Source: Sphagnum magellanicum (lineage: Eukaryota; Streptophyta; Sphagnopsida; Sphagnales; Sphagnaceae). Taken from it: a DNA stretch of 64,000 nucleotides. How positions within the stretch are numbered: the stretch's first letter is position 1; every line of letters begins with the position of its first letter. The stretch covers positions 22,482,212 to 22,546,211 of the forward strand of contig CM038909.1 of assembly GCA_021904315.1 (NCBI GenBank). Reading direction: 5' to 3'. The notes under the pieces were generated by a model. The model had not been told where the DNA came from. It saw only the letters and a list, made by a program, of their open reading frames with translations, and did no database searches. The position numbers were made by a program, and so were the translations under genes. Positions 33,498 to 45,379 of the stretch are shown here, piece after piece.

Positions 33498-33653
33498 CAT
33501 TACAACAAAAGGTGTCCCTATAAGCCGATTGATTTCATTGGAGTTTGTGCTAATTCATTAGTCCCAATGAACATGACTTAATGGGGATGTAGTGAAGTCA
33601 TTAGTCTAGTGAATAGGGATTAGTAAATTGTGCACCCACATTTTATAGTAGTG
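33498..33653. mobile_element. Possible small CACTA-like MITE (156 bp)
   Basis: The left end CATTACAACAAAAGGTG and the reverse complement of the right end, CACTACTATAAAATGTG, are related and resemble CACTA-type termini. The interior contains GTCCCAATGAAC and GGGATTAGT segments. A 3-bp duplication is not evident, so the assignment is tentative. Confidence 0.35.
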
Positions 33654-34699
33654 AGCAAGACACTATCCCAAAACAAAAAAATAATGTTACAAATTAGTGA
33701 TTTTTTTAATTTTCAAAATTGAACAAATTTTTTCCAAAAAAAAGGGGATATTCCCATTTTAATTTTTTTTTGTTGCCAAATTGTAGATATTTGCCAAAGA
33801 AAAAATCATTAATTACAATATGTGCTCAATGGCACATGCTACACTAATGGAGGATGAAAAGTATTTTAATGTTGGATTATATTAGAATGTCAAAGATTAA
33901 AAAATAGTTTTTCAAGCATAATTATCAACAATGTTTACTGACTTTGTTGCCAATGCGGATTTAAAAAATAAAATTCATTGGTTATATTTAATCAAATGAC
34001 AAATATGAACCATGGCAACATTTATTTTCCTTATAACATGCACTTATCAAATTGTTAAGTTGAATAATACTAATTATAATACTTGGTCAATTGAATTACA
34101 AATGTTATTGATGAGAAATGAAATTTGGGGAGTGGTAGGTCTAAATTAAATCCAAGGGCATCAAATAGTGCTTTACATATGGCTTGGAAGTTGAAAGACT
34201 CTAAGGCGCAAGCTGACATTGGTTAATAGATATAGATAATAAGACAAATAAAATGATGCAAAATAAATTAAAATCGCAATATGAACACACAAATATGGCA
34301 TCTAAGGTTGCCATTCATAAAAGGTTAACCCAACTACATTATTAAAAATCTAATCACCAATTTAGTTTCTATAAAAATGGTATGGACTTCTAGATTAAGC
34401 CATAGTGACTAACTTAGTCATTGCAAAAGAGAAACAAATAATGTTTCTTTTTACAACATTACCCTCTTCATGGAAGTTGTTTGTAAATACACAACCTATA
34501 GTGTAACAAATCAAACCTTAAATTGCCTCATTGATAAAATTTACAAGAATTAAAATTGAGGGAACAAAGTGATGTGCAACCATCATATGGTAAGCTTTTT
34601 GCTTTATTTGGAAATCATAAGCCCGAATTCCAAAGGAAGTTCAAACATATCACAAACCTTCCCAATACAATGCTAATACTACATGAACCCTAAATCCAC
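33654..34699. other. AT-rich DNA upstream of the copia relic
   Basis: No clear long terminal repeat or gag domain could be placed, although decayed gag and 5' LTR sequence of the following element may lie here. Confidence 0.45.
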
Positions 34700-37600
34700 A
34701 TCAAGATAAAACATGTCATTATTGTGGGAAAAAATAATATTATGTCAAATTGTAAATGAAAAAAAAAGAGATAGAGCCAATGGAATAATAGAATAATAAA
34801 ACCGAATATTTTTCAAATAAAGTGCACAATGTAATGAAGTTAATACAGTCGTTGAACCATTGTAACTAATTTTTGCAATTGTTGATCAAAAGTTCAATAT
34901 AGTTGAAAATGCATGGTTCTTTGACACTAGAGTCACCCAACAAATGAATCCACATAAGGAATGGTTTAATTCATATAAGTTATTGGATCAACCATTAACT
35001 ATGTACATGGGGGATGGCTAACAACATCAAGTTGTAGGCATTGGAATTGTAACTATTTGTTTATTTTAGGTCACATTATAATTGTATGTGATGTGACACA
35101 TGTACTTGCATTGGCCAAAAATCTCATTTTAGTATAACATGAAGCAACAAAGCAAAGACAAAATAATACATTCTTTATCCATGTTCATTGTATTTTAAAT
35201 TTATTTACAAAAGTGGAAAAAAAAAAATTAAATATCATTAAAAAAGATCATTGTATCCAATTGGATTGGGGTTCAAACTAAACTATATGATTAATTGTTG
35301 CTATGATGGGCCACATCTAATAATAACTCCTTTTTAGTAATGTGGCATCATAGACTAGGTCATTTACATTATGAAGTAATCAAAGAAATGATAGATTCCA
35401 ATATGGTCATTGGATTGCCTAATGCAATAAAACCAACTCCGCAATGTGAAAGGTGTATCCTAGGAAAATGAACCCTTGCATGTTTCCCTAATAACCTTGG
35501 TTCTAGATCCTAAGAAATTTTAGATTTGGTTCATATAGACTTTTGTGACCCCCATGCAAGTACAAATCAAATTATGGTGGTGCTAAATATTTTGTTGTTT
35601 TGATTGATGAGTATTCACATTATATTGTGATCTATCTTTTGCACAAGAAGTTAGATGTGTTTAACAAATTTAAAGTGTACAAGGCAATGGTTTAAACCAA
35701 AACAAGCAAGAAGTTGAAGACACATCAATCTAACAATGGTGGCGAATTTCAATCAAAAAGGTTTTCCAACCTTTTTGAGGTGCATGGAATATCCAAGCAA
35801 TTGACTAACCTTTATACCTTACAATAGAATGGTGTCAATGAACATAAAAACAAAACATTTGTTGAATTGCCATATAGTATGTTAGAAATTACAAAATTGC
35901 TTAAGTCATTTTGGGGTGAAGATTTATCTACAACATGTTATGTGCAAAATAAATCATTTACCTCTACAATGCTTAGGAAGACCCCTTATGAATGTTGGAC
36001 AAGTAGAAAACCATATATTACCCATTTTTGTATATTTGGTTGTGTTGAATATGAACATGTACTTGGAGAAAAATGTTAAAAACTTGATGTTCAATTTGTT
36101 ATTTTTTTAATAGGATATGGTGAGCATGATGGTGTAAAAGGTTATTATTTATATAATATAGTCACTTGAAATTTTTTGTTAAGTAGAAATGTGATTTTTG
36201 ATGAAAACCTTGTATTGCCCAATGTGTTACATGGTTATATTGTAACCCAACCATGAACAATATAACCATTATTGGCTCCTCCTCAAAATAACTAGGCTAG
36301 TATATATGTAAAAGGTGAAATAAACACTCCCCAAAATAATCATGTCTATGCACTACCACCATAACCACATATTCATCCAATGAACACCCAAATATGACCA
36401 ATGGTTCTCTCAAATACGTTTCAACCTCAATTTGAAATTCAATCCCATAATGAAAATTCATGTAATGCCTTTCCCATTTACCCTTCTTCACAATTTGATA
36501 GTCAATAAAAACCATTTTTTAGGTGGTCAAATTGTACCACTAAAAGTAAATATACATTAACAAAGTTTGCAGATATGGATTTTACATATCCTACACCTAG
36601 TTTCTTTGCCCAAACAAATGAATTAACATCTTACAAAAATGTTTTGACTCAACTTGACTTTTCAAATTGAAACCCACTATGGATTTTGAGTATAATTCAT
36701 TTCTCCATAATTAAAAATCGATTTTGATTCCTCACCTTTTGGATTGGTCCATTATTGGGTGTAAGTGGGTATATAACCATAAATGTAAAGTTGATGGGAC
36801 ATTAGATAGATATAAAACTACGTTTGTGACTAAAGGTTTCACTCAACTTAAAAGGATTGACTATAATGAAACATTTCCCCTTATGGTCAAAATTATTTCA
36901 TTATGAATTTTATTTGTTTTGGCCACTATTCATGACTATCATGTCCATCAACTTGATGTCCAAACTGCATTTCTACATGGTCATTTAGATGAAGAAATAT
37001 GGAATAATCCCCTCGTTACATGCCTTTATTAAATGAAAATAAAGTTTGTAAGCTTTTGAAAACTATTTATGGATTGAAGTAGAGTCCAACACTTTGGTAT
37101 GCAAGATTTAATATTCATCTACTTAGGTTACCAAAAATGTGCACATGATACAAATGTATATATTGGGCAAATGAATAATAAGACATTTGTGGTCTTAGGA
37201 TTATATGAACATTGTAAAGTTGAATGAAATGAAAATTGTCAATGATTGATAAAAGGGACATTTCATATTGTCTTGCAATTCAAATAATCTAAAACCACTT
37301 TACTAAATCCATCAAGCTATTGCAAGAAAAATATATTTTAGTCATCCTTGCAAAATTTAATATGGTTAATTATAAACCAATTAATACCCACATGCCATTA
37401 AGGGTTAAACTAACAAAAAAAACATGAGTTCATCTTTTTCTATTGATTATAATGCCATGAAACAAGTTATCTATGCTCGTGTTATAAGGCACCTAACTTA
37501 TTTAACAATGACAACACAAACATATATATCATACTCGATGGGCCATTGTGCTCAATTTATGTCCAACCCTAGTTTAAGTCATTGGAGTGTTATAAAAAAA

Positions 37601-38090
37601 ACCTTTCTTTACTTACAATTTATTTGAGACATAGGGTCGATGACCTATTCTTCTTCTAACGATTTATGGTTGCAAGGTTATACCAATGTGGATTGGGTTG
37701 GTGGCGTTGATGCGTGGAAATCCACATCCGATTATATTTTTCTCACTTGGAGGTAGGGCCGTCTCTTAGCAATGACACAAGCAAATGAACGTGGCTTTGT
37801 CTTCAATAGAGAATAAATACATTGTAGTAGCTTTTGAGCTAAAGAGGCAGTTTGCTGAAGGAACTCCTTCAAGATTTGGCTCACTAAGCATATTGAACTC
37901 TAATACCATTTCTTACCCAAAAAGGTAGAAAAACAAAAAATCATCATAAAATATTGCCCCATCCATCATATGTGAGTTGATTTATTTCCTAAAGCCTTTT
38001 CTCAACCTAAACATCTCAAGTGTTGCATTGCAATTGGACTTACAAATTTTCTTATCGTTAATCTTCAAGTAAAGCTGAAGGGGGAGTATT
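34700..38090 (+). pseudogene. Ty1/copia retrotransposon polyprotein relic
   Basis: Broken frames on the plus strand run in the copia order. A zinc knuckle CHYCGKK...SNCK lies at 34714. The protease region reads WFFDTRVTQQMNPHKEWFNS with MGDG and QVVGIG (34918-35050). The GAG-pre-integrase domain has MWHHRLGHLHYEVIKEMIDS and CERCILGK (35340-35470). Integrase has LDLVHIDFCDP onward and a C-terminal TPYECWTSRKP...FGCVEY region (35520-36070). Reverse transcriptase has WSIIGCKWVYNHKCKVDGTL, RYKTTFVTKGFTQ and LDVQTAFLHGHLDEEIW (36740-37010). RNase H has NVDWVGGVDAWKSTSDYIF (37680-37740). A polypurine-like AAGCTGAAGGGGGA lies near 38069. Many stops and frameshifts make it non-functional. LTRs are not confidently paired. 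Confidence 0.8.
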
Positions 38091-38685
38091 CCATGATAGA
38101 AATGATTAGCTCAATAGGGAGTGTTAGATCATTTATAATTGTAACATTACAGAATTACCAATGTTTTTGGTTAAAGGGGAGTGTTAGAATTATGTATTTA
38201 ATTCTTAGGTCATGAAGAGGTGCAAACCTTCAGGTATAAAGAGCTGGAACTCTCTTGAAGAGGTATGATCTGATAACTCAGGGGTGAAGCACATTTAAAG
38301 CTTCTATCGTTGGGAGGAAGCTTTTAACTTCTTTGTACTATAATGTAATGTGGATGAACTGTGCAAATAGATATAAGCTCTTGGATAAAATGGCAGATCA
38401 ATTACAATATGGGATGAGATGCCCTGATGGATGAATAATTACAAGCAAAAGATGAAAGTAAGTGGATATCATGCTGGAGTAGGATGATATCTGCGAGGTC
38501 TTTTTCCATGGAAGATGATGGTGACCTTTTGTGCATTTGATGTGTTTTTCAGTTCTGTGATTTTAGGGTTCTGAGTATCTGACTTCCCAACTTCTAACCA
38601 GTGTTGAGCAGGTACCCACTGTGCTGGCTGAAAACTGTCACGTCTGGTTCCAGCTAGTAAGACCTGAACTGGAACTGGGTCTGAG
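38091..38685. other. Possible 3' LTR remnant and TE terminus
   Basis: Two GGGAGTGTTAGA(A/T) segments, at about 38117 and 38178, could mark the start of a copia 3' LTR. A CAGTGTTGAGCAGGTACCCAC sequence at 38599 matches the hAT-like CAGTGTTGGGC terminus seen elsewhere in this window, but its partner end was not found. Confidence 0.35.
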
Positions 38686-41275
38686 TTTCATTGTGGGTGC
38701 CAAAAGACAGTCACCAATTTGCACCAGGGCTATGGCTTTGTTGAGTTCTGTAGTGAGCATGATCCTGATTATGTAAGCACTTTATGGTCCTGATGTTTCT
38801 CTTTGCTGAAATTAGAAGATCCAATCCCATTTTCCATGGTACATATGGAGCAATCATTTGCTCATGTTGGGTGGGTGATTCAGGCCATCAAAATACTGAA
38901 TATCATGAAGTTGGATGGCAAGCCTATCAGTGTCAACAAGGTATGTGTGATATAAAGCTGTCCATAGGAGCTTTACAGGAATGGGATCCTTACCAATCAC
39001 AATCTCTGTTAGTCTTTTCTCTTTTCTCTATTGTGTAAGGGTGGGTCTCTTTCTTTTCTTTTTTCTGTTTCTCTGATTTGTTGTCAGATCTGAAATCTCT
39101 ATAACCATATCATAGGTTCATATTCAGTTTTGCATTCAATTGTAAGTATGTAGATCAGTTCTGGATTCTTATGAAGATTATTGTTTCAATAGTACCCTTA
39201 AGAGCCTAAATGCCAGATGGAAAAGATATGGTTGGAGTTACCAGCTTTGAGGCAATGGCATTTCAATCCTCTACTCTATCCCTGGTTCCTTGTGCTGTGG
39301 TTTATGCATACTTTTGGCTTCATTATCTGCATTTTCCATTCAGTTATAATTAACTGAATGACTGTATTATTGTGGAGTAGAACTCTACTCATAGATATGT
39401 GTATTAATTCAGACAACAAAGATGTAATCAGTGATATAATTGACTTACCTTTCTGGACTATTGACAAATGTTTGGAAGCATAATCTATATTTTACAGGTT
39501 TGGTCTGTTAAAACTGCCTCTTTAACCAGTTGCTTTCTTGATTATTGTTGTAATTCAGGCATCACAAGACAAGAAAAGTTCAGATATGGGTGCCAATATG
39601 TTTGTGAGCAACTTGGAACCTATAGATACTAAATTGTGTCCCGTTTTTTTGAGCTTGCTGCTGAAATGATCTTATATGAGGTTTTCTTGTCTCAAGCAGT
39701 ACTCTAAGGGAAAACTTGGCCGCATATATGGGTGCTAGTGGGTGGACGCAAGTTTCCTCTCATGTGTGCCACCAATGTCAATTCAGAGATATGAAGGCTG
39801 ATGTCATGGGACAGAGGGTGCAGGATGTGGATGAGAAGCTGCTGTTTGTCATGTTTAGTGCATGCTTGTGCTACTCTCTCATGGGTCAATCCAGTGGCAT
39901 CTGAGAGTGATCCCTTACACTTGTGTTAGTAATAATGGGCGTGGTATTTGTCATGGCACTGAGCATAATGTTATGAAAACCTCACAATGACCTTAAGTTC
40001 TAATAGTTAGGCTAGCAAGCCTGGATTTTGGTAGGCCTACTACCACCTAACAGGCCTTCTTGGGTGTGGGATCATAATCTCATATTGCCATTTGTGAGCA
40101 AAAGGTTTGTGGGAACTGTGAAGATTAAAGGATCCTGAATTGGGCAACTCATGAGGCTTTGGGTTCATCAACTTATGACTCTTTTGAAGCTTTATATGCC
40201 ACAATTGAGGTAATTCTGCAATTTGTGTAGGTTGCTATGCAATATTGATGCATTATTGATGCTTGGATGTGCTTGTTGATTGGCTTTGTGGCTGTACCCC
40301 TCTGCTGTTGTTATCTCCATGCAGGTTTTGCATATCTATGTGCCCTCAATTGTAGCACAAGTAAGGGGAATGAAGGAATTTTAGGTTCTGAGGTGGCATA
40401 CATGCCATGGATGGGCAGTACTTGTGTAACCAAGCAATCTCTGTATCATATGCTACAAGCACAATACTCAAGGGGAACACCATGGTACTCCTGCAGGGAC
40501 CACATCCTTCCCTGCTCTGTTTCCATGTGATATGAGTGGCTTTGAAATCTGGAAACCCAAGAGATTTTTGCTAACACTTGTTGCTGCCTTGAATTGCTAA
40601 TCAAGCACCAAATGTATTTCTGTCTTTGCCAGTCTTCACATGTGGCAAAGTTAGGTGCACAGAGTTTTGTGATTCATTCAGCTCATGTTGTTTTTCCATG
40701 TGTGGGTGGGGGATGCAGAGTGCATGCTGCAATCCGGCAATCCTAATGCACAAAATAATTGGCCTTGTACACTTTTGCCAAGTGGACCTCCATCACTGTG
40801 TCGGACTTCCATCTCTTGGTGCTTGACTTCCCTGACCTCCTCCACCAGGCCATGGCAACATGGGTATGCCACCTCCATCTGCAAATGGCCCTATGCATCA
40901 TCACCCACCCCCTTCATGAATGATAGGCCTCCAATGCCTGCACTCTCACCTCAACAGGGCTAAATGATGCAGAATCAAGGGTACAGGGGTCCTCGTATGC
41001 AACAAAACCAGGGACTTCCACACTCCATGCAACCTGGTTGAGCTACTCCTTCCACCATCAGCAAATCAGCCCCCACCTGGGATGCAACAAGGCAATTCAC
41101 CTCCACCATGGGGTAGCTGGCCACCTCCAGGTGGTATGCAACCTCTTCAAATGCCACAAGATATCCATAGGAATTGACAACAGCAACAAATCTAGGGCAT
41201 ACCACCTCCTCCACCCTTAGGCCTCCAAGAATTCCACCATATCTGGCCAGCATGGGTGGTGACATTCACAAGGTT
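38686..41275 (+). pseudogene. Intron-containing pseudogene of splicing factor SF3B4 (SAP49)
   Basis: Separate exon-like blocks match SF3B4, the two-RRM subunit of the U2 snRNP SF3b complex. RRM1 end: VTNLHQGYGFVEF to 38772, then GTAAGC. 38884-38940: AIKILNIMKLDGKPISVNK between CAG and GTATGT. From 39559: ASQDKKSSDMGANMFVSNLE after TTCAG. From 39824: DVDEKLLFVMFSA after CAG. About 40121-40209: DPELGNS-stop-GFGFI, frameshift, TYDSFEA, then GTAATT. From about 40405: AMDGQYLCNQAISVSYA and a GEHHGTPA-like end. From about 40725: NPNAQNNWP, LPSGPPSL, then a Pro/Gly/Met/Gln-rich tail (PPPGMQQGNSPPPWGSWPPP) to about 41250. Retained splice sites show a DNA-level gene copy and not a retrocopy. Stops, frameshifts and the missing N-terminus show it is dead. 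A functional parent is expected elsewhere. Confidence 0.8.
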
Positions 41276-43132
41276 TGAGCTTAAACTACATGACCATTGC
41301 CTGATCACCTTCAAGCTCTCTGATATACCCAGGACATTGCTGGGTGTGTAATTGGTCATTCACCTAGCCAAGTAACCCAATTCTTGTACCTTAAACTGAA
41401 CATCACCAAATGTCCATTGCGTTGGAAAGGTTATTATGAGAGAGCCAGAAGCACTGATTTGCAAGTACATACAAAAACAAGATTGCCAATATGTGGGGAA
41501 TGAATCAAGTCATTCAATGTTGTGATGGACAATAGAACATGGTGTATTGATGTGCGTGCATTCATCCTATGATATCATTGTATGCACCATTTGCAAATTG
41601 TCTATTCCAATTTTTTACATGTAACATGCGCTCCTGTTATTGACAAATAGTGATATATCAAACTTCTAGACATCTTGTTCAAGGTAGTTTCTCACCTGTG
41701 TTTGCTTTGGAGCTGGAATAATCATCTAGCCCATATCCTTATCAGCTAGATAGGTGACTATGCAGATCCGTCTTTTGCAGATGATATCAAAGATTTCAAG
41801 TTTGCCATCAACATGTACTTATGGAATAATGGGTATGAAGTGTAGGGTAAAGCACAAGGCTGACGGCATTACTGAATTAAGGGCGCACGATGTGAGAGCC
41901 AAGAGTAAGCTCAATCTCAGCAATGCTCTCACCCATAGGGTTTACATTTTTCATAAAGCCCATCACAAAGATAGAACCCTGGCTTGTGGGTTGGAGTAAT
42001 AATTGCACATTGCAACATGCCCTCCAACTACACTACAAGAATTCTTAGAGGTTTCTCTGGGTTGTAAGTGGACATCAATAAGAGATGACACTTGAACACC
42101 AAGGTTGTTAATATAAATGAGCTTGGGCCAAAAGAGGGTGCATGCCAAAATCATCCAATGCCATATATGCATTTCCATATTTGCAATGCATGCAATTTAA
42201 TGGCTTTGTTTGAATTATGATGACTAATTAGTGAATGTTTTTTGCTTGGCCATTTTATTCCCCATCATTGCACTAAGCGCCTTGAACGAGACTCTTACCA
42301 TATACTATTGGAACCAATTTTTTTTTTTGTGGCATATTTTTGCATCTTGGAGAGTTTTTTTCAAAACAGCAGAAAAAGAATAGAAAATGAAAAGAAAGAA
42401 TGTTGAATTTGATTTTTTTTGGAATTTTTCAAAAAACCGAAAAGAAATTTGATAGATTTAGACCTAGGTCGCCAGCTGCAGCAAGAAACTAAAAGAAGAC
42501 GAGAGTAGACTCAAACACCTCAACATTTACTGCCATATCTTTATGAGGGATCCTCACAAGTGTGGCTTTTCACTGAATCTGAAAAAGAAAAGCCTGATTG
42601 GAACCAGCTAGTGGTTTTTCTTTTTTCAATTTTCTTATGTTGCTCTAAAAGTGGCGATCAGCTCCAAGAGGATTTAGCCAAATCTGGTCACAAGACAAAT
42701 AGAGAAGTAGAAAATCTAGGAATACTATTTCCTGTTGGGGGAACCACTAGAACCTATTAGCTAAATATGGCAATCTCAAAAAAACAAGCTAGAAATCTGG
42801 CAAAATCCTCCAAAAATCTTGGTGATTTCATAACTTTCTTGGAAATGTGATGAAATTTTGGAAATTTCCAAAAAAGTTCCCTTGCTGGGGACCAGGGTTT
42901 TTTTTTCCCAACTTTCAGAAATAGCTATCCTGGCTAGGGGGATGCATTCACCATGACCTAAATGGCTAGTTTGGTGAAATGTTTGTAGGAGGGGTAGGTG
43001 AGTTGGTTTTTTATTTTCAAAACATGTGGTGATAATTTTTTTGCATCTATGAAAATTTTTCTTATCTCAATTTGTGCAATTTAGGTATTGCCCCATTGAG
43101 CTAATGGATGCACATGTGTAAATTATGGGTGC
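41276..43132. other. Intergenic DNA
   Basis: No intact gene. The frame at 41754-41999 encodes a peptide resembling one at 19.6-19.8 kb. A CACTACAAGAA sequence, typical of CACTA transposon termini, lies at 42031-42041. 42560-42840 has loose inverted similarity (AACCAGCTAGTGGTT against GAACCACTAGAACC). Confidence 0.45.
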
Positions 43133-44500
43133 ACCCATCCAATTGATGGGTTGTTTTGAAGTCTACCCATCTAATTGTTGGGTTTCTTCTAAACATATGA
43201 ATGTTGGGTAATTGATTTAATCATGCCTTTATATCATTTTATTTCTTTGGGTTGTCACTTGCTTTTTTGTATCACCAGGTTTCATATCACTATGAATTGT
43301 AAAAAACAATTCATATGGATAAATTTTTAAATGAAAATTGTTTGATAAACATACAAATAATTAGGTTCAATTCCTTTAAATCTTATTAAAATGAGATTCT
43401 TAAAAAATTGATTTGAAAGATTATGCAAGAATTGATTAAAATAAAACAAGTCAAATTTAAAATAAATTAAAATTCTAATATAATTTTTTTTGAGATACAA
43501 ATGTTTTAAATTAATTTGATGTTATTTAAAAAACTTCAATAAGGCTTTGATGAAGATTTAATAAAAAAAATCATAATGAAATTAATTTTTCATTGATTAA
43601 TTTCTTGTATTGTTGTTGCCTTTTATGTTATAATTTTTTTTTATTGCCCTAAGATAGTAGACATGCATGTATGATTTTAGGTTTTGCCAAGCATGTATGG
43701 GGCAAACACAACTAGTTTAATTTGGCTATGTGTGTTTGGCCCACCTAACAAAAGGAGGCAATTTTAAAATGTTCGATGGATCTTCCCGGTGATGAATAAG
43801 TTCATTAAGGTGAGATTTTGTAATATAATTTGTATTGAACCCTCAATTTGCATAGTGCACACATGTAACACGCAAAGTTCAAACATATTGCACAAACATG
43901 TATAAAGTTACAAACTACTTATGCCCATTGCCTATTTACTTTCTGAAAATTGATTAATATAGGAATTAAACCTTAAATTGCCCATTGCAGCACAAGCCGC
44001 TTGCAAACCAACACACAACATATACATACAAACTATATACCATAAATAAAACTTGTTAGTGTTTAGTACCTTCCTCCTATTAATTACATATACAAAATTA
44101 TAATGTGACAATAAGACATTTTGGCACTACCCATCCAATTGATGGGTAGTTTTAGGAGCACCCATCCATCTTTTGGCTTTTTCATAAAGATATATAATGC
44201 ATTCAATAATTGATTTTATGGTGTTATTTCATCACACATTTTCTTAAACTTGTGATTACTTGGCATTTTTTATCATGACTTTTCATATCATACAATAATG
44301 CAAAATGTTTTCATATAACTAATTTTTTAATTGAAATTTTTTCATGAGAAAATAAGTAATTAATTTTAATTCTTTTCAAATCATTAAAATGACATGAACT
44401 TAAAAACATAATTTCAATGATTATTTAAAAATTTCAAAAAATTGATTAATTTTCTTGGGAGGTATAAATGTTGTATGTATGGGAACAAACACCATTAGTT
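43133..44500. repeat. Pair of ~370-bp diverged direct repeats
   Basis: Copy 1 begins near 43133 and copy 2 near 44129, a spacing of 996 bp. Each starts with the palindrome ACCCATCCAATTGATGGGT and continues through comparable blocks (TTGATTT...TGTTATTT-like, TTTCATATCA, TTTTTAAATTGAAA, TTAATTTTAATTC, GAGGTATAAATG-like). The copies are diverged and gapped. They could be remnant LTRs around about 0.6 kb of unrecognised internal sequence, or an old tandem duplication. Confidence 0.5.
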
Positions 44501-45149
44501 TTACTTTGGGGCTTGTGATACTAGTAAATGTGCTTGTTCTCCTTGGTGGTTGGCCCCCTTTGTGAACAACCATATTGTTTTGGCTAACTCTACATAACCA
44601 AATGTTATATAAAAATAGAAGTGTTACAATCAAGAGTTGTTTGTGATTTTCACTAGCTAGATTGAGCACAAGCAACAACCAAAGTAGCATGTGTCAGTTG
44701 TGAGTGTTGTAAACAAAAAAACAGACTGGATTTGTTAAGCTTGTTGTTATTGTTTTCCTATTTCTTCTCCCTCTTTCAAGCTTCAGCAACATTATTTTGT
44801 TGTGGTTTTGAGAGTCTAGATAAAGACTATATGTTTGGATTGAAATCTAGCAAGGGATTGGTTCCATTAAATAGTAACAAGGTTTTGAATAATAGTCTGC
44901 CTATAGGGATAGGCCTTCTTCAATAGTGACTTTATTAGAAATTTCATTTTGTGAACAAGAGCAATTTATGTCCATACCACAATTTAACCTTTCTTTACCT
45001 AGTCACATATTCTTACTAATAGTCATTAATGCATTGGTGAGTTGCATTTAAACTTTGTGATTCATTGTGTGTTTACATTATCTCACTATTAGCCTGGGAA
45101 TTCAATTGGGAGTAGGTGCATCAGGTATGTGGAAGAATCAAAGCCAGAG
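44501..45149. other. AT-rich intergenic DNA
   Basis: No gene, RNA or repeat recognised. Confidence 0.5.
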
Positions 45150-45379
45150 GCTTTGCAACCATTGCTATAGGTATGTATTCAAGTATTTGAAACAAATGAG
45201 GACTACATATTTTTGGCTACTTCTTAGAACTCATCGTAAAAATTGGACGATTTGAATTTTTTTCTTTCAAAATTTGGCGAAATTTGGGCCATTTTTTTCA
45301 TTAAAGATCTTTTGTAGAGTTCGAAATAATATTTTTTAGTTCAAAATTTGGAAAAAAATTGCTAGTAGAATAAACATTG
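45150..45379. mobile_element. Diverged copy of the 235-bp hAT-like MITE, inverted
   Basis: The reverse complement of the 54.6-kb MITE aligns here through blocks such as ATATTTTTGGCTAC, TTTTTTTC, TTTTGTA, TCGAAAT, ATATTTTTTAG and TCAAAATTTGG. The right end GCTAGTAGAATAAACATTG corresponds to the 54.6-kb terminus. The left end is not well defined. Flanking CTTTGCAA and CTTTCGAA may be a decayed 8-bp duplication. Confidence 0.5.
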
